Positions 1-7,413 of a stretch of DNA of 32,824 nt are shown one piece after another. The translations under genes were made by a program, and so were the position numbers. Location of the stretch: NCBI GenBank assembly GCA_038244535.1, contig JBBRTJ010000032.1:1-32824 (forward strand), given 5' to 3'. Numbering within the stretch: position 1 is the first letter of the stretch; each line of letters opens with the position of its first letter. The notes under the pieces were generated by a model. That model was not told where the DNA came from. It saw only the letters and a list, made by a program, of their open reading frames with translations, and made no database searches. The DNA is from JBBRTJ01 sp038244535. GTDB taxonomy: Bacteria > Actinomycetota > Acidimicrobiia > Acidimicrobiales > Ilumatobacteraceae.

Positions 1-111
1 CGCGAGCTCGGCATCCCCGGCGTGGTGAGCGTCGAGAACTGCACCCTGCGCATCCCCAATGGCGCCAGGATCACCGTCGACGTCACCAACGGCACCATCA
101 CGATCCTCTAA
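1..111 (+). CDS. PEP-utilising enzyme, C-terminal end (partial)
   Basis: The window opens inside a gene. Frame 1 reads RELGIPGVVSVENCTLRIPN and continues to a TAA at 109-111, giving 36 residues. The pattern (A/R)ELGIPxVVSVxNxT, then I(P/A)(D/N)GxxxTVD...GTxTxL, is the usual end of the swivelling phosphohistidine domain of PEP synthase, pyruvate phosphate dikinase and related proteins. The phosphohistidine itself would lie upstream, outside the window, so which member of the family this is cannot be decided. No terminator is obvious after the stop; the following 420 bp look decayed. Confidence 0.75.
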   Translation, partial: RELGIPGVVSVENCTLRIPNGARITVDVTNGTITIL

Positions 112-531
112 GGCCTCATCCCCAGGTCGTCCACCGTCGACTTCAACGATGGACGCAAGCTCTCCTGTCGAGCACTCGACGAATGGCTCGAGGTGCGCGC
201 CTACGAGCCGCTCGCCCGAGAGATTCGCTCGAGTCGTTCAAGGCGGTCGACCCCGACCGCCTCGAGTGGAACCTGACGTTTCAGCGGCGGGCCATCCGGC
301 GCCTGCCGCTGGTGCCGCAGCTCGCGAGCGGAGGCTCGCGCTGCCCACCCGCGACCCGCTCCCGCCGTTTCGACAGCGTCGAAGCTGCGAGAAGCTCTGC
401 CTCCCAGCAGGCGATCGCTCAGCTTCGAGGAACCGCTCCTGCACTGCAGGCTCGTCCCAGTCGTCGTCGAGCCCGCACACCTCGACGAGGTAGGTCTCGA
501 CCCAGCCATGTAGGCCGGGTTGGCGGACGTG
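112..531. other. Decayed or non-coding stretch, no intact gene
   Basis: No convincing intact gene lies here, although several ORFs are open on both strands. On the plus strand, frame 1 from about 136 reads RALDEWLEVRAYEPLAREI with normal high-GC third positions. Near 225-230 the protein-like reading seems to move to the frame that gives FKAVDPDRLEWNLTFQRRAI up to about 320. That looks like a frameshifted gene remnant without a start. On the minus strand, about 515-420, a fragment reads ETYLVEVCGLDDDWDEPAVQ with coding-like third positions and then degrades. I do not recognise the family of either piece. Confidence 0.35.
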
Positions 532-1083
532 CTAGCGGAGCGGTCGAGCAGTACGGCGTGAAGGGCGCGCACCGGTTGATCGGGCCAGGTCGGCGCGGGC
601 CGCGTCGGAGGCGATGCGCACGGCGCGCAGCGTGTCGTGCGCTGATGCATCGGCGCCCGCCAGCTCCGCGACCAGGGCGCCATGCGCCTCCTCGAAGCGG
701 CGGTTGGCAGCGCGATGCGCCGCGAGGCCGTCGGCGGTGAGCGTGACCAGGTACGAGCGGCGGTCACCTGGGTGGTCGATCCGCCGAGCGTGCCCACGGC
801 CCTCGATGGGTCGGAACTGATCCATGAAGGTCGTGAGGCGCATGCCGAGGCGGCTCGCCAGCTGCGTCGGCGAGGCCGCCTCGAGCTCGAAGATGGCGCT
901 GTAGACGGCGTACTCGGTCGGGGTCAGCGGGCCGTCGCTCATGGCTTCGGCCAGCAGCCGGCCTACGGCTTGGCTCAGCGCGAACACCTCGAAGAGCAGC
1001 GATGTCTCCGGCGCCCCCTCCCCCCGGTCGCGGCCTTGGTCAGTGTTCGCGCCCCGGACGGTCCCGCCTCTCGTGCCCCTCAC
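532..1083 (-). CDS. MarR-family transcriptional regulator
   Basis: 183 residues. The winged helix-turn-helix core is visible: a first helix pair (LSQAVGRLLAEAM, LTPTEYAVYSAI), the recognition region (SPTQLASRLGMRLTTFMDQF) and the wing with the family signature DHPGDRRSYLVTLTADGLAA. MarR proteins bind palindromic operators as dimers and usually respond to small ligands. The GTG start at 1083-1081 is chosen because it overlaps the TGA of the upstream S41-like gene as GTGA, which points to translational coupling. The reading frame stays open further upstream, but only inside that gene. The likely operator is the 26-bp near-palindrome at 2475-2500 in front of the operon, which would make this an autoregulated pair. 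The Arg-rich last 20 residues are unusual. Family call is secure; the ligand is unknown. Confidence 0.82.
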   Translation of the reverse strand: MRGTRGGTVRGANTDQGRDRGEGAPETSLLFEVFALSQAVGRLLAEAMSDGPLTPTEYAVYSAIFELEAASPTQLASRLGMRLTTFMDQFRPIEGRGHARRIDHPGDRRSYLVTLTADGLAAHRAANRRFEEAHGALVAELAGADASAHDTLRAVRIASDAARADLARSTGARPSRRTARPLR

Positions 1084-2471
1084 GACCGAGCCGTGGCGAT
1101 CGCATCGAGGGCGGGGTCGCGGCCCGCCAGCCAGGCTTCCGCGGTGAGCACGGCGGGGAGGACCGGCTCGATGGTGAGCCGCGGGTCGGCCCGATCGACC
1201 CCCACCGACAGCTCGCTCGCAACGTCGATGACGATGCCCGAGCTCGTCAGCGTCACCTCCTCCGAGTTGCCCCAGGTGGTCGGGCACCCCCCCATCGCCT
1301 CTCCGACGAGCACTGGCGCAGTGTCGCGCTGCAGGCGGGCCACGAGGAGGCTGCCGGCCGAGAAGGTGTTGCGACCCATCAGCACGAACAAGCCGTCGGG
1401 CCGTGGAAGCGATGGGTCCTTGAACATCGCCACGATCGGGTTGAGGGCGGACAGCTCGCCGCCGTAGTTGTGCCGGATGTCAAGGATCACGCGACGACTG
1501 CTCGAGGCGCCGAGTGCCGCCCGCAGTTCGGACAGCTGTTGCGCCGGCAACCGATCGACCCGGTTGTACTGCACATACAGGGTCCGCCCATCCGGGAGCA
1601 GCTCCCACCACAGGGCATCGCCGATTCGGGAGAGGTAGCGCACCTTCGGATCAACGGGAAGGTGGAGGCCGTACGGCCCGGCCCAGCGGTTGTAGTCGGC
1701 CATCGGGATCGGGTCGACCGCGGCGGGACGCCGGCGGCCGGCTGCCGCGCCCGCGGCCACCGTTGCCGGGCTCACCTCCAGCGCTACGGGTCCTCCAGCA
1801 GCCAGGCCGAGCCCCCGCAAGACCTGGGGGATCAGCACAAGGCGAGGGGAGACGAGCCGAATCGTCTGGGCGTTGTCGTGAGCGACGAGCGGCTCGATGG
1901 CGGCCAGCACGTCGGCCGTCGGATGCCCAGCGATCGCGTCGATCCGCGATCCGATGAGGGACCGGTACGGCGCCAGCGCGTCGACGACGACCAGGTCGTG
2001 GTCGAACAGCCACAGGCGCAGCGGGAGGCTGTCGACGGAGTAGGTCCCCGTGCCCCACACGAACGCGCCGGTGTGCCCCTCGCAGCCGGCGGCGCTCACG
2101 AGGGCCACCACCTCGAGCACACCGACCATCAGCTCGTCGTCGGTAGCTTGCGGCACCCGGGCCGACAGCCGGGCCACCGCCACCTCGAGCTCGGCCCGCG
2201 ACGTCCCGTGGAAGAGGTTCGGATGGATGGCGGTCATGCCCGGGATGATCCGCTCGAGGTCGGCCCGCCAGCGCGCGTCACGACCCGTTGGCGGCGTGGT
2301 CGTCGTGACGGGCGGCGGGCGGGTCGTCGTCGAGGCGATCGACGAGGTCGAGCTCGGAGCTGGGGCCGGGGTCGACGCCGCTGGTGGGTTCGCGCCCGAG
2401 CATCCGGCGGCGATGACCACAGCGACGACGACCACCGGATGGACGGGGAGACGGACCAGGCGGAGGCGCAT
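1080..2471 (-). CDS. S41-family peptidase-like lipoprotein
   Basis: 463 residues. A basic N-terminus and a hydrophobic stretch end at a lipobox-like AAGC (Cys24). A Pro/Ser/Thr-rich linker to about residue 60 follows, as in an exported lipoprotein. The C-terminal third carries the S41 fold signature: a strand with VILDIRHNYGGE, then MGRNTFSAGS with a putative nucleophile Ser371, then LVGEAMGG. The Lys that completes the Ser-Lys dyad of C-terminal-processing proteases is not evident about 25 residues after the Ser. The protein therefore resembles the non-Ctp S41 hydrolases, whose substrates are mostly unknown. No PDZ domain is obvious. It is the first gene of an operon with the marR-like gene, and its start lies 6 nt from a TAGTAT -10. 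Confidence 0.8.
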   Translation of the reverse strand: MRLRLVRLPVHPVVVVAVVIAAGCSGANPPAASTPAPAPSSTSSIASTTTRPPPVTTTTPPTGRDARWRADLERIIPGMTAIHPNLFHGTSRAELEVAVARLSARVPQATDDELMVGVLEVVALVSAAGCEGHTGAFVWGTGTYSVDSLPLRLWLFDHDLVVVDALAPYRSLIGSRIDAIAGHPTADVLAAIEPLVAHDNAQTIRLVSPRLVLIPQVLRGLGLAAGGPVALEVSPATVAAGAAAGRRRPAAVDPIPMADYNRWAGPYGLHLPVDPKVRYLSRIGDALWWELLPDGRTLYVQYNRVDRLPAQQLSELRAALGASSSRRVILDIRHNYGGELSALNPIVAMFKDPSLPRPDGLFVLMGRNTFSAGSLLVARLQRDTAPVLVGEAMGGCPTTWGNSEEVTLTSSGIVIDVASELSVGVDRADPRLTIEPVLPAVLTAEAWLAGRDPALDAIATARS

Positions 2472-2474
2472 GGA

Positions 2475-2500
2475 CAGATACTACGGATCCGTAGCATCTG
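2475..2500 (-). promoter_or_regulatory. 26-bp near-palindrome over the S41/marR promoter
   Basis: The plus strand reads CAGAT, A, CTACGGATCCGTAG, C, ATCTG. The central 14 bp (2481-2494) are a perfect palindrome and the outer 5-bp arms also pair; only positions 2480 and 2495 mismatch. On the minus strand it contains TAGTAT (2483-2478), a plausible -10 that ends 6 nt before the ATG at 2471. A protein bound here would block the promoter. Given the MarR gene in the same operon, an autoregulatory operator is the simplest reading. Adjacent 2494-2511 repeats GCATCTGGC twice. Confidence 0.6.
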
Positions 2501-2524
2501 GCGCATCTGGCCCGCCGCATCACG

Positions 2525-2596
2525 CAGGGTCACAGGGTCACAGGGTCACAGGGTCACAGGGTCACAGGGTCACAGGGTCACAGGGTCACAGGGTCA
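2525..2596. repeat. 8-bp tandem repeat, nine copies
   Basis: Nine uninterrupted, identical copies of CAGGGTCA (minus strand TGACCCTG) occupy 72 bp between the S41/marR promoter and the HNH gene remnant. Perfect identity suggests recent slippage expansion, so copy number is likely to vary between strains. The unit is not a multiple of three, so it would shift any reading frame through it. It lies 54 bp upstream of the S41-like start codon, outside the core promoter. Confidence 0.95.
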
Positions 2597-2703
2597 CGGC
2601 TTGGGGCACGGTGGGTGAGCTTTGCGTCGCGATGTGGCTGCTCTGTGGCAACGTCGCGACGGAAAGGGAGTTCTCCCGATGTCACGGGCAAGTTGGGTGA
2701 CGG

Positions 2704-3237
2704 TGTGCCGGCACCGGCGGCGGTCCCCGGGGTGGGATCGGCGAGCTGCTCGTCGTGGTCGACGGCACCCACCTCGACGGCGACGGCCAGCCCACGATCG
2801 ACTGGGGGATCCCCGTCGAGATCCCCGCCTCGGTCCTCACCGACCTCTACCACGACGGCAAGCTGACCCGAGTCACCCCCGTCATCGTGGGCAACGGCGC
2901 CATCCTGTACGCCCCCGGCACCATGAACCTCGGGCGCACCCCCCGGCTCGCCAACCGAGACCAACACCGAGCCCTCCGAGCCCTCTACCCCACCTGCGCC
3001 ATCGCCGACTGCCCGACCCAGTTCGCTGACAGCGACATCCACCACGTCACCTGGTGGGAACCACCCCACCACGGACCCACCGACCACAACAACCTGCTCC
3101 CACTGTGCAGCCGCCACCACCACGCCGTCCACGACGGAGGCTGGCACCTCACCCTCAGCCGCGACCGCACCCTCACCATCACCTACCCCGACACCACCAC
3201 CCACACCACCGCACCACCAGAGCGACGTTCACCGTGA
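2704..3237 (+). pseudogene. 5'-truncated HNH endonuclease (DUF222/13E12-type)
   Basis: The open frame (in-frame stop at 2698-2700) keeps only the C-terminal part of a DUF222-HNH protein. It reads GELLVVVDGTHLDGDG, then TPRLANRDQHRALRAL, then the zinc/HNH module: Cys-x5-Cys (CAIADC), IHHVTWW, TDHNNLLPLCSRHHHAVHDG, WHLTLSRD. Intact actinobacterial members are usually 350-500 residues; here about 300 N-terminal residues are missing. GTG codons at 2704 and 2755 could start a 177- or 160-residue product, but neither has a good ribosome site, and the sequence upstream is repeat. These genes are multicopy, mobile-like families in actinobacteria, so this is most likely a decaying copy. The HNH core looks intact. 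Confidence 0.7.
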
Positions 3238-3332
3238 CGGCCACCCGGCACGACCGGAAACCCTCGACGACCACCGTCAACGACCCGGCCGGACCACTCG
3301 GCGGCCGTCCCGACGGCCATCCTCACGCCCGT
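3238..3332. other. Intergenic, nothing recognised
   Basis: Sequence between the HNH remnant and the 54-bp repeats. No motif or gene recognised. Together with the repeats it forms a 385-bp gene-free stretch up to 3622. Confidence 0.5.
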
Positions 3333-3531
3333 GCGAACGTGAACCCCACACCCACGGCGTCAGTCGGCCTCCGTCCCGGCACCAATGCGAACGTGAACCC
3401 CACACCCATGGCGTCAGTCGGCCTCCGTCCCGGCACCAATGCGAACGTGAACCCCACACCCACGGCGTCAGTCGGCCTCCGTCCCGGCACCAATGCGAAC
3501 GTGAACCCCACACCCGCTGCGTCAGTCGGCC
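3333..3531. repeat. 54-bp tandem repeat, 3.7 copies
   Basis: Units start at 3333, 3387, 3441 and 3495, each beginning GCGAACGTGAACCCCACACC. The first three differ by a single base (CACGG versus CATGG); the fourth is partial and diverges after about 24 bp. Because 54 is divisible by three, frames on both strands stay open and give 18-residue repeats (plus strand ANVNPTPTASVGLRPGTN). No start, ribosome site or family supports translation. There are no variable spacers, so it is not a CRISPR array. It lies between an HNH-gene remnant and the 3' end of the acyl-CoA dehydrogenase gene. Confidence 0.93.
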
Positions 3532-3622
3532 GGGGTACTTCCATCCATGGATCGACGACCCCGTCCTCGGCAGGGTTCCCGCCCACCAGCCGACTCGCAC
3601 CAACCTCACGCCCGGGGTACCG

Positions 3623-4879
3623 CTAGCGCAGGACGTCCTTCCAGGCGACGTCACGGTCGACGCGGGGCTCGAGCGGAAGCTGAAGCACGCGCTCGCCGAT
3701 GATGTTGCGCTGGATCTCCTCGCTGCCGCCGGCGATCCGGTAGCCGGGCGCACCGGTGACGTGCTCGGTCCACGCAAAGGTGCCCCACTCGCCGGTGTCG
3801 GCCGTCAGTGACGGGCCGAGGAGCCCGCTCACGACCTCGGCCATCATCGTGAGGCCCTGGGTCCACATGAGCCGGCCGGTCGAGCCCTCGGGGCCAGGTG
3901 TGTGGCCGGCGCGAGCCCGGGCCGCCGTGCGCAGCGCGTTGAGCTGCTGGAGCCGCAGGTACGTGTACAGACCGGCGAGGGCCTGACGATCACGGGCGTC
4001 GGTCGTGCGGTCGAGGTGCTGCGCCAGTGCGATGACCTGCCCCCAACTGCCGCCGCTGCTGCTCCCGCCGCCGTCCCCTCCGCCGCCGCGCTCGAACCCC
4101 AACGTCGTGAGGGCGACGCGCCACCCGTCGCCGACGGCGCCGAGGCGCAAGTCGTCGGGCAACCGAGCATCGGTCAGGAACACCTCGTTGAACGACGACC
4201 CGCCGCTCATCTGGCGGATCGGTCGCACCTCGACGCCTGGCGTGTCGAGGGGCACCATGAACGCCGTCAGGCCCTTGTGCTTGGGCACCTCGGGGTCGGT
4301 GCGCACGATGGCGATGCCCCATTGGGCGAACTGAGCGCCGCTCGACCACACCTTCTGGCCGTTGAGCACCCACTCGTCGCCGTCGCGCACGGCGCGGGTG
4401 GCCAGTGACGCGAGATCGGATCCGGCCCCAGGCTCGCTGAAGAGCTGGCTGCACAGCTCATCGCCCCGCAGGAACGGGCGGATCAACCGGTCCTGCTGTG
4501 CCTCGGTGCCGTGCACCTGGATCGTGGTGGCAACGAGGCTCAGCGTCACGCCGAACACCTCATGGCCACCGGGCGTCTCGAAGGCCGACTCCTCCTTGCG
4601 GAACGCCCGGGCGTGCGCGGGCGTGAGGCCGGCGCCGCCGAAGCGCTCGGGCCATGTGATGGCGCCAAACCCCGCGTCGTACTTGATGCGCTGCCAGTCG
4701 CACGCCCGCTGCACGAGCGCCTGCTCGTTGGCAAACGTCAGGGCGTGGAAGACCGCCGTCGAGTCGGAGCCGACGCCCCACTCGACCTCGTCGGGCTCGT
4801 CACCCCGCTTTGGCTCGGCGTGCTCCTCGAGCCACGCCCGGGCCTCCTTGCGGAACAGGTCGATGTCGACGTTGGCCAT
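3623..4879 (-). CDS. Acyl-CoA dehydrogenase
   Basis: 418 residues, the normal family length. It oxidises an acyl-CoA to the 2,3-enoyl-CoA using FAD. Visible in order: an N-terminal helical domain (ITWPERFGGAGLTPA), the middle beta domain (LCSQLFSEPGAGSDLASL, WVLNGQKVWSSGAQFA) and the C-terminal domain ending GGSEEIQRNIIGERVLQLPL. The FAD/substrate SEPGAGSD motif is intact. A Gly/Ser-rich loop of about 15 residues (GGGGDGGGSSSGG) sits where other members have a short connection. Start ATG 4879 lies 7 nt from a TACCGT -10 (4892-4887) with TTGGGT 19 bp further up, so the transcript is probably leaderless. It is a single-gene unit beside the SnoaL/SDR operon. The subfamily resembles those of sterol and long-chain degradation, but the substrate is unknown. 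Confidence 0.92.
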   Translation of the reverse strand: MANVDIDLFRKEARAWLEEHAEPKRGDEPDEVEWGVGSDSTAVFHALTFANEQALVQRACDWQRIKYDAGFGAITWPERFGGAGLTPAHARAFRKEESAFETPGGHEVFGVTLSLVATTIQVHGTEAQQDRLIRPFLRGDELCSQLFSEPGAGSDLASLATRAVRDGDEWVLNGQKVWSSGAQFAQWGIAIVRTDPEVPKHKGLTAFMVPLDTPGVEVRPIRQMSGGSSFNEVFLTDARLPDDLRLGAVGDGWRVALTTLGFERGGGGDGGGSSSGGSWGQVIALAQHLDRTTDARDRQALAGLYTYLRLQQLNALRTAARARAGHTPGPEGSTGRLMWTQGLTMMAEVVSGLLGPSLTADTGEWGTFAWTEHVTGAPGYRIAGGSEEIQRNIIGERVLQLPLEPRVDRDVAWKDVLR

Positions 4880-4886
4880 GTCGGGC

Positions 4887-4917
4887 ACGGTAGGCGCCAC
4901 CTCTGAACGCGACCCAA
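4887..4917 (-). promoter_or_regulatory. Predicted leaderless promoter of the acyl-CoA dehydrogenase
   Basis: On the minus strand TTGGGT (4917-4912), a 19-bp spacer, TACCGT (4892-4887), then 7 nt to the ATG at 4879. No ribosome site fits in the space. The rest of the 155-bp gap to 5034 shows nothing recognisable. Confidence 0.5.
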
Positions 4918-5034
4918 CCGAGCGGCCACGAGGGCGGCGGCACGGTCTTCGCCCCTGCCCCACTCTTCGTCGTCACGGGGTCGTAGCGAGCCACCTGCTG
5001 GCGATGAACGAAGTGGCCGCGCGTGCTCTCCGCA

Positions 5035-5841
5035 CTACGCGTGGCGGCGGGGCAGCACCTCGACCCGCGGCGGCAGGACCACCGAATGGCCGCGCCACGA
5101 GCCAATGTTCTCGCCGGTGCGGCCGCCCGGGCCTTCGGCGATCAGGTCGAGCAGGAGCGCCGCGATCTGCGCCGGCTGCATCCAGGTCGCCAGCACCTCG
5201 GGCGTGGCCCGGTGCCCGGCGGCGCCGAGCGACATGCCTGACACCACCGCATCCATGCAGAGCGCGTTGACGCGCACGCCGTGCGGGGCCAGCAGCTTGG
5301 ACCACGCCTGTGTGAGGCCGTTGATGCCCCACTTCGACGAGTCGTACACGTCCATGAACGTGCCTCCACCGGTGGCGAAGCCGTCCGGCGGGCAGATGTG
5401 GTCGGTGGCGACGTTGACGAGGTGCCCTCCACCGCGAGCCACGAGGTGGGGCATCGCCGCCCGGCCGGTGACGTACACACCTCGCAGGTTGGTGCCCACG
5501 AGGCGATCCCAGTCGTCGAGGGCGTCGTCCCACGAGTCGGTCAGGCCGTTGGTGACCTTCCACACCCCGGCGTTGGCCACCACGATGTCGAGCCCCCCGT
5601 GGATCGCCGCGACGGCGTCGACGAAGGCCTTGATCGCATCGGCGTCGCGCACGTCGACCACGACACCGTCGACCAGCCGGCCAGTGGCGGTAGCGATCTC
5701 CGCGGCGACCTCGGTGATGGCCGGCGAGATGTCGCACATGGCGACGTCGGCACCTGCCTCGGCCAGGCCCACGGCGATGCCCTTGCCGATGCCCGACGCT
5801 GCCCCGGTGACGAGTCCGATCTTGCCGTCAAGCATTCCCAT
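5035..5841 (-). CDS. SDR-family oxidoreductase with altered active-site region
   Basis: 268 residues, classical short-chain dehydrogenase/reductase. TGAASGIG (residues 12-19) is the nucleotide-binding glycine motif, ANAG follows at 89-92, and YDSSK (Tyr166, Lys170) holds the catalytic pair. The catalytic Ser position appears to be Thr146 (NVATDH), and about 7 extra residues (rich in Gly/Pro) lie between it and Tyr166. An active but unusual enzyme, or a changed substrate pocket, is possible. The tail is not the standard VDGG type. It lies 44 bp downstream of the SnoaL-like gene and is probably cotranscribed. ATG 5841 follows GGTGAG; ATG 5835 is an alternative. Substrate unknown. Confidence 0.85.
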   Translation of the reverse strand: MGMLDGKIGLVTGAASGIGKGIAVGLAEAGADVAMCDISPAITEVAAEIATATGRLVDGVVVDVRDADAIKAFVDAVAAIHGGLDIVVANAGVWKVTNGLTDSWDDALDDWDRLVGTNLRGVYVTGRAAMPHLVARGGGHLVNVATDHICPPDGFATGGGTFMDVYDSSKWGINGLTQAWSKLLAPHGVRVNALCMDAVVSGMSLGAAGHRATPEVLATWMQPAQIAALLLDLIAEGPGGRTGENIGSWRGHSVVLPPRVEVLPRRHA

Positions 5842-5885
5842 CGGCTCACCGTAGGTGCGGCTCGTGACCACCACCAACCGGTGCG

Positions 5886-6470
5886 TCAGCTCGGCCAGGG
5901 TGTGTACGACGCCGGCCGCGCCCCGCGCCACGCGCGGTCGGCCGAGACCGAGCCGGTGATGACCGTGCGGTCGTCCTTGGGCACGCGCCAGCCCCAGCCC
6001 GACAGGATCCGGTAGCGGCGGAACCGCCACTGGCCCGGTTCACCACTGGGCACCAGCTCGCCCTGGTACATGCCGCCCTGGAGGCTGGCCCCGCTGCTGC
6101 TCGTCATGAAGTAGGCCGACAGGTGCGCGGTGCGAAGGTCGTGGCTCACATCGACGGCAAGGTTCGACGAGTGGTGCCCCCCCTGGATGGCCGGAGCCCA
6201 CTGCGTGTGGTCGGTGTACAGCGGGCTGATCTCGTCGTAGCCCGTCAGGTGGAGGTCCTGCATCGTGCCGGGAGGGAAGTTGACGACCTCGAGCACCGCG
6301 TCGGGCGTGAAGACCCGGCGCACGAGCTCGTCGGGGTAGCCGACGTCCATCAGGTACAGGTAGTTGTTGAACGTCGACAGGCAGGCCTCCTTGGCCTCGA
6401 AGCGGGCTATGCGCCGGCGCAGCTCGTCGACCTCGGCGCGCAGCGCCGACAGCTCGTCGCGATCGGTCAT
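5886..6470 (-). CDS. SnoaL-like / NTF2-fold protein
   Basis: 194 residues. The N-terminus is a Glu/Arg-rich helix (ELSALRAEVDELRRRIARFE), probably a coiled coil. The SnoaL-like cone fold follows: LSTFNNYLYLMDVGYPDELV, VFTPDAVLEVV, TGYDEISPLYTDHTQWAPAI, HHSSNLAVDVSHDLRTAHLS, WRFRRYRILSGWGWRV. Proteins of this type act as small-substrate isomerases, dehydratases or binding proteins, often in aromatic or steroid degradation. The His-His and Asp positions are retained. Start ATG 6470 has GGAGAG at good spacing. It is first in a pair with the SDR, and divergent from the luciferase-like gene at 6544. Reaction not inferable. Confidence 0.78.
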   Translation of the reverse strand: MTDRDELSALRAEVDELRRRIARFEAKEACLSTFNNYLYLMDVGYPDELVRRVFTPDAVLEVVNFPPGTMQDLHLTGYDEISPLYTDHTQWAPAIQGGHHSSNLAVDVSHDLRTAHLSAYFMTSSSGASLQGGMYQGELVPSGEPGQWRFRRYRILSGWGWRVPKDDRTVITGSVSADRAWRGARPASYTPWPS

Positions 6471-6505
6471 CGACTCTCCAGTCTCGGGTAGGCGGTGTCG
6501 CCCTC

Positions 6506-6536
6506 TTGCTCGTAGGACTCGTTGGCCGCGCACACT
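6506..6536 (+). promoter_or_regulatory. Predicted leaderless promoter of the first luciferase-like gene
   Basis: TTGCTC (6506-6511), 19 bp, CACACT (6531-6536), then 7 nt to ATG 6544. It uses the same -10 hexamer and spacing to the start as the acyl-CoA synthetase gene. Confidence 0.5.
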
Positions 6537-6543
6537 ACGGACC

Positions 6544-7413
6544 ATGCACGTCGCCATCACAGGCTTCTGCCTCGACCGGACCATCCACCCCGTGAAGCTG
6601 GCGCGCGCCTGCGAGGAGCGGGGCTTCGAGTCGCTCTGGTTCGCAGAGCACAGTCACATCCCGACGTCGCGTCAGACGCCGTGGCCGGGCAGCACGACGG
6701 GCGCACCGCTGCCCGAGGACTACTGGCACATGCATGACCTCTTCAACGCGCTGTCGATGGCCGGCGCCGTCACCGAACGGCTCCGCCTCGGCACGAGCGT
6801 GTGCCTCATCGCCCAGCGCGATCCCATCTGGCTGGCCAAGCAGGTGGCGTCGCTCGACCACCTCACCAGCGGGCGCGTCGAGCTGGGCATCGGCTTCAGC
6901 TGGAACCGCGAGGAGCTCGAGAGCCACGTGCCATGGCGCTGGGAGCGGCGCCGGGACATGGTGCGCGAGAAGGTGCTCGCCATGCGGGCGCTGTGGGCCG
7001 ACGAACCCACCGGCTTCGAGGGCGAGTTCGTGACCGTGCCGCCCTCCCTCGCCTTCCCCAAGCCCGTGCAGCGCGGGTCACAGGGCCCGCCGCTGACCAT
7101 CGGCGGCGGCTGGGGCCCGAAGCTGCTCGACGCCATCTGCGACTACGCCGACGGCTGGGCGCCCGTGTCGGCCCGCCCGTCGTTTGCGGCCCGCATGGTG
7201 CCGCTGCGCGAGGCGTGTGAGCGAGCGGGACGCGATCCGGACACGGTGCAGGTCAGCATCTTCGGGGCCACGACCGAGCCCGCCGGTCTGGCCAACCTCG
7301 AGGCCGAGGGCGTCTACCGGGTGTGCTTCACGATCTGGCCGCAACAGAGCGACGACGACGTGCTCCGCCTGCTCGACCAGTGGGCGGCCGCCGTGGCCCA
7401 GTGGCGCGGCTAG
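6544..7413 (+). CDS. LLM class (F420-dependent type) oxidoreductase
   Basis: 289 residues, luciferase-like TIM barrel. Typical segments: RACEERGFESLWFAEHSHIP, AGAVTERLRLGTSVCLIAQR, LAKQVASLDHLTSGRVELGI, then GIGFSWNREELESH and a GPPLTIGGGWGPKLLDA strand. In actinobacteria this subfamily (about 290 residues) generally uses coenzyme F420; FMN cannot be excluded from sequence alone. It probably reduces or oxidises a lipid-like or xenobiotic substrate. It is convergent with a second luciferase-like gene on the other strand, and its last codons (WRG-stop) are duplicated 75 bp downstream. No ribosome site is seen; the start lies 7 nt after CACACT. Confidence 0.87.
   Translation: MHVAITGFCLDRTIHPVKLARACEERGFESLWFAEHSHIPTSRQTPWPGSTTGAPLPEDYWHMHDLFNALSMAGAVTERLRLGTSVCLIAQRDPIWLAKQVASLDHLTSGRVELGIGFSWNREELESHVPWRWERRRDMVREKVLAMRALWADEPTGFEGEFVTVPPSLAFPKPVQRGSQGPPLTIGGGWGPKLLDAICDYADGWAPVSARPSFAARMVPLREACERAGRDPDTVQVSIFGATTEPAGLANLEAEGVYRVCFTIWPQQSDDDVLRLLDQWAAAVAQWRG

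Noticed and set aside
1002..2618. 538-residue plus-strand ORF
   Set aside because: Antisense to the S41-like gene and its promoter, ending in the 8-bp repeat.
2704..3237. Active homing endonuclease or transposon
   Set aside because: The HNH core is intact but the N-terminal DUF222 part is gone and no intron, intein or inverted ends are seen.
3054..3777. Repeat proteins in the 54-bp array, both strands
   Set aside because: Open frames follow from the unit length being a multiple of three; no start, ribosome site or family, and the frame overlaps the HNH or dehydrogenase genes.
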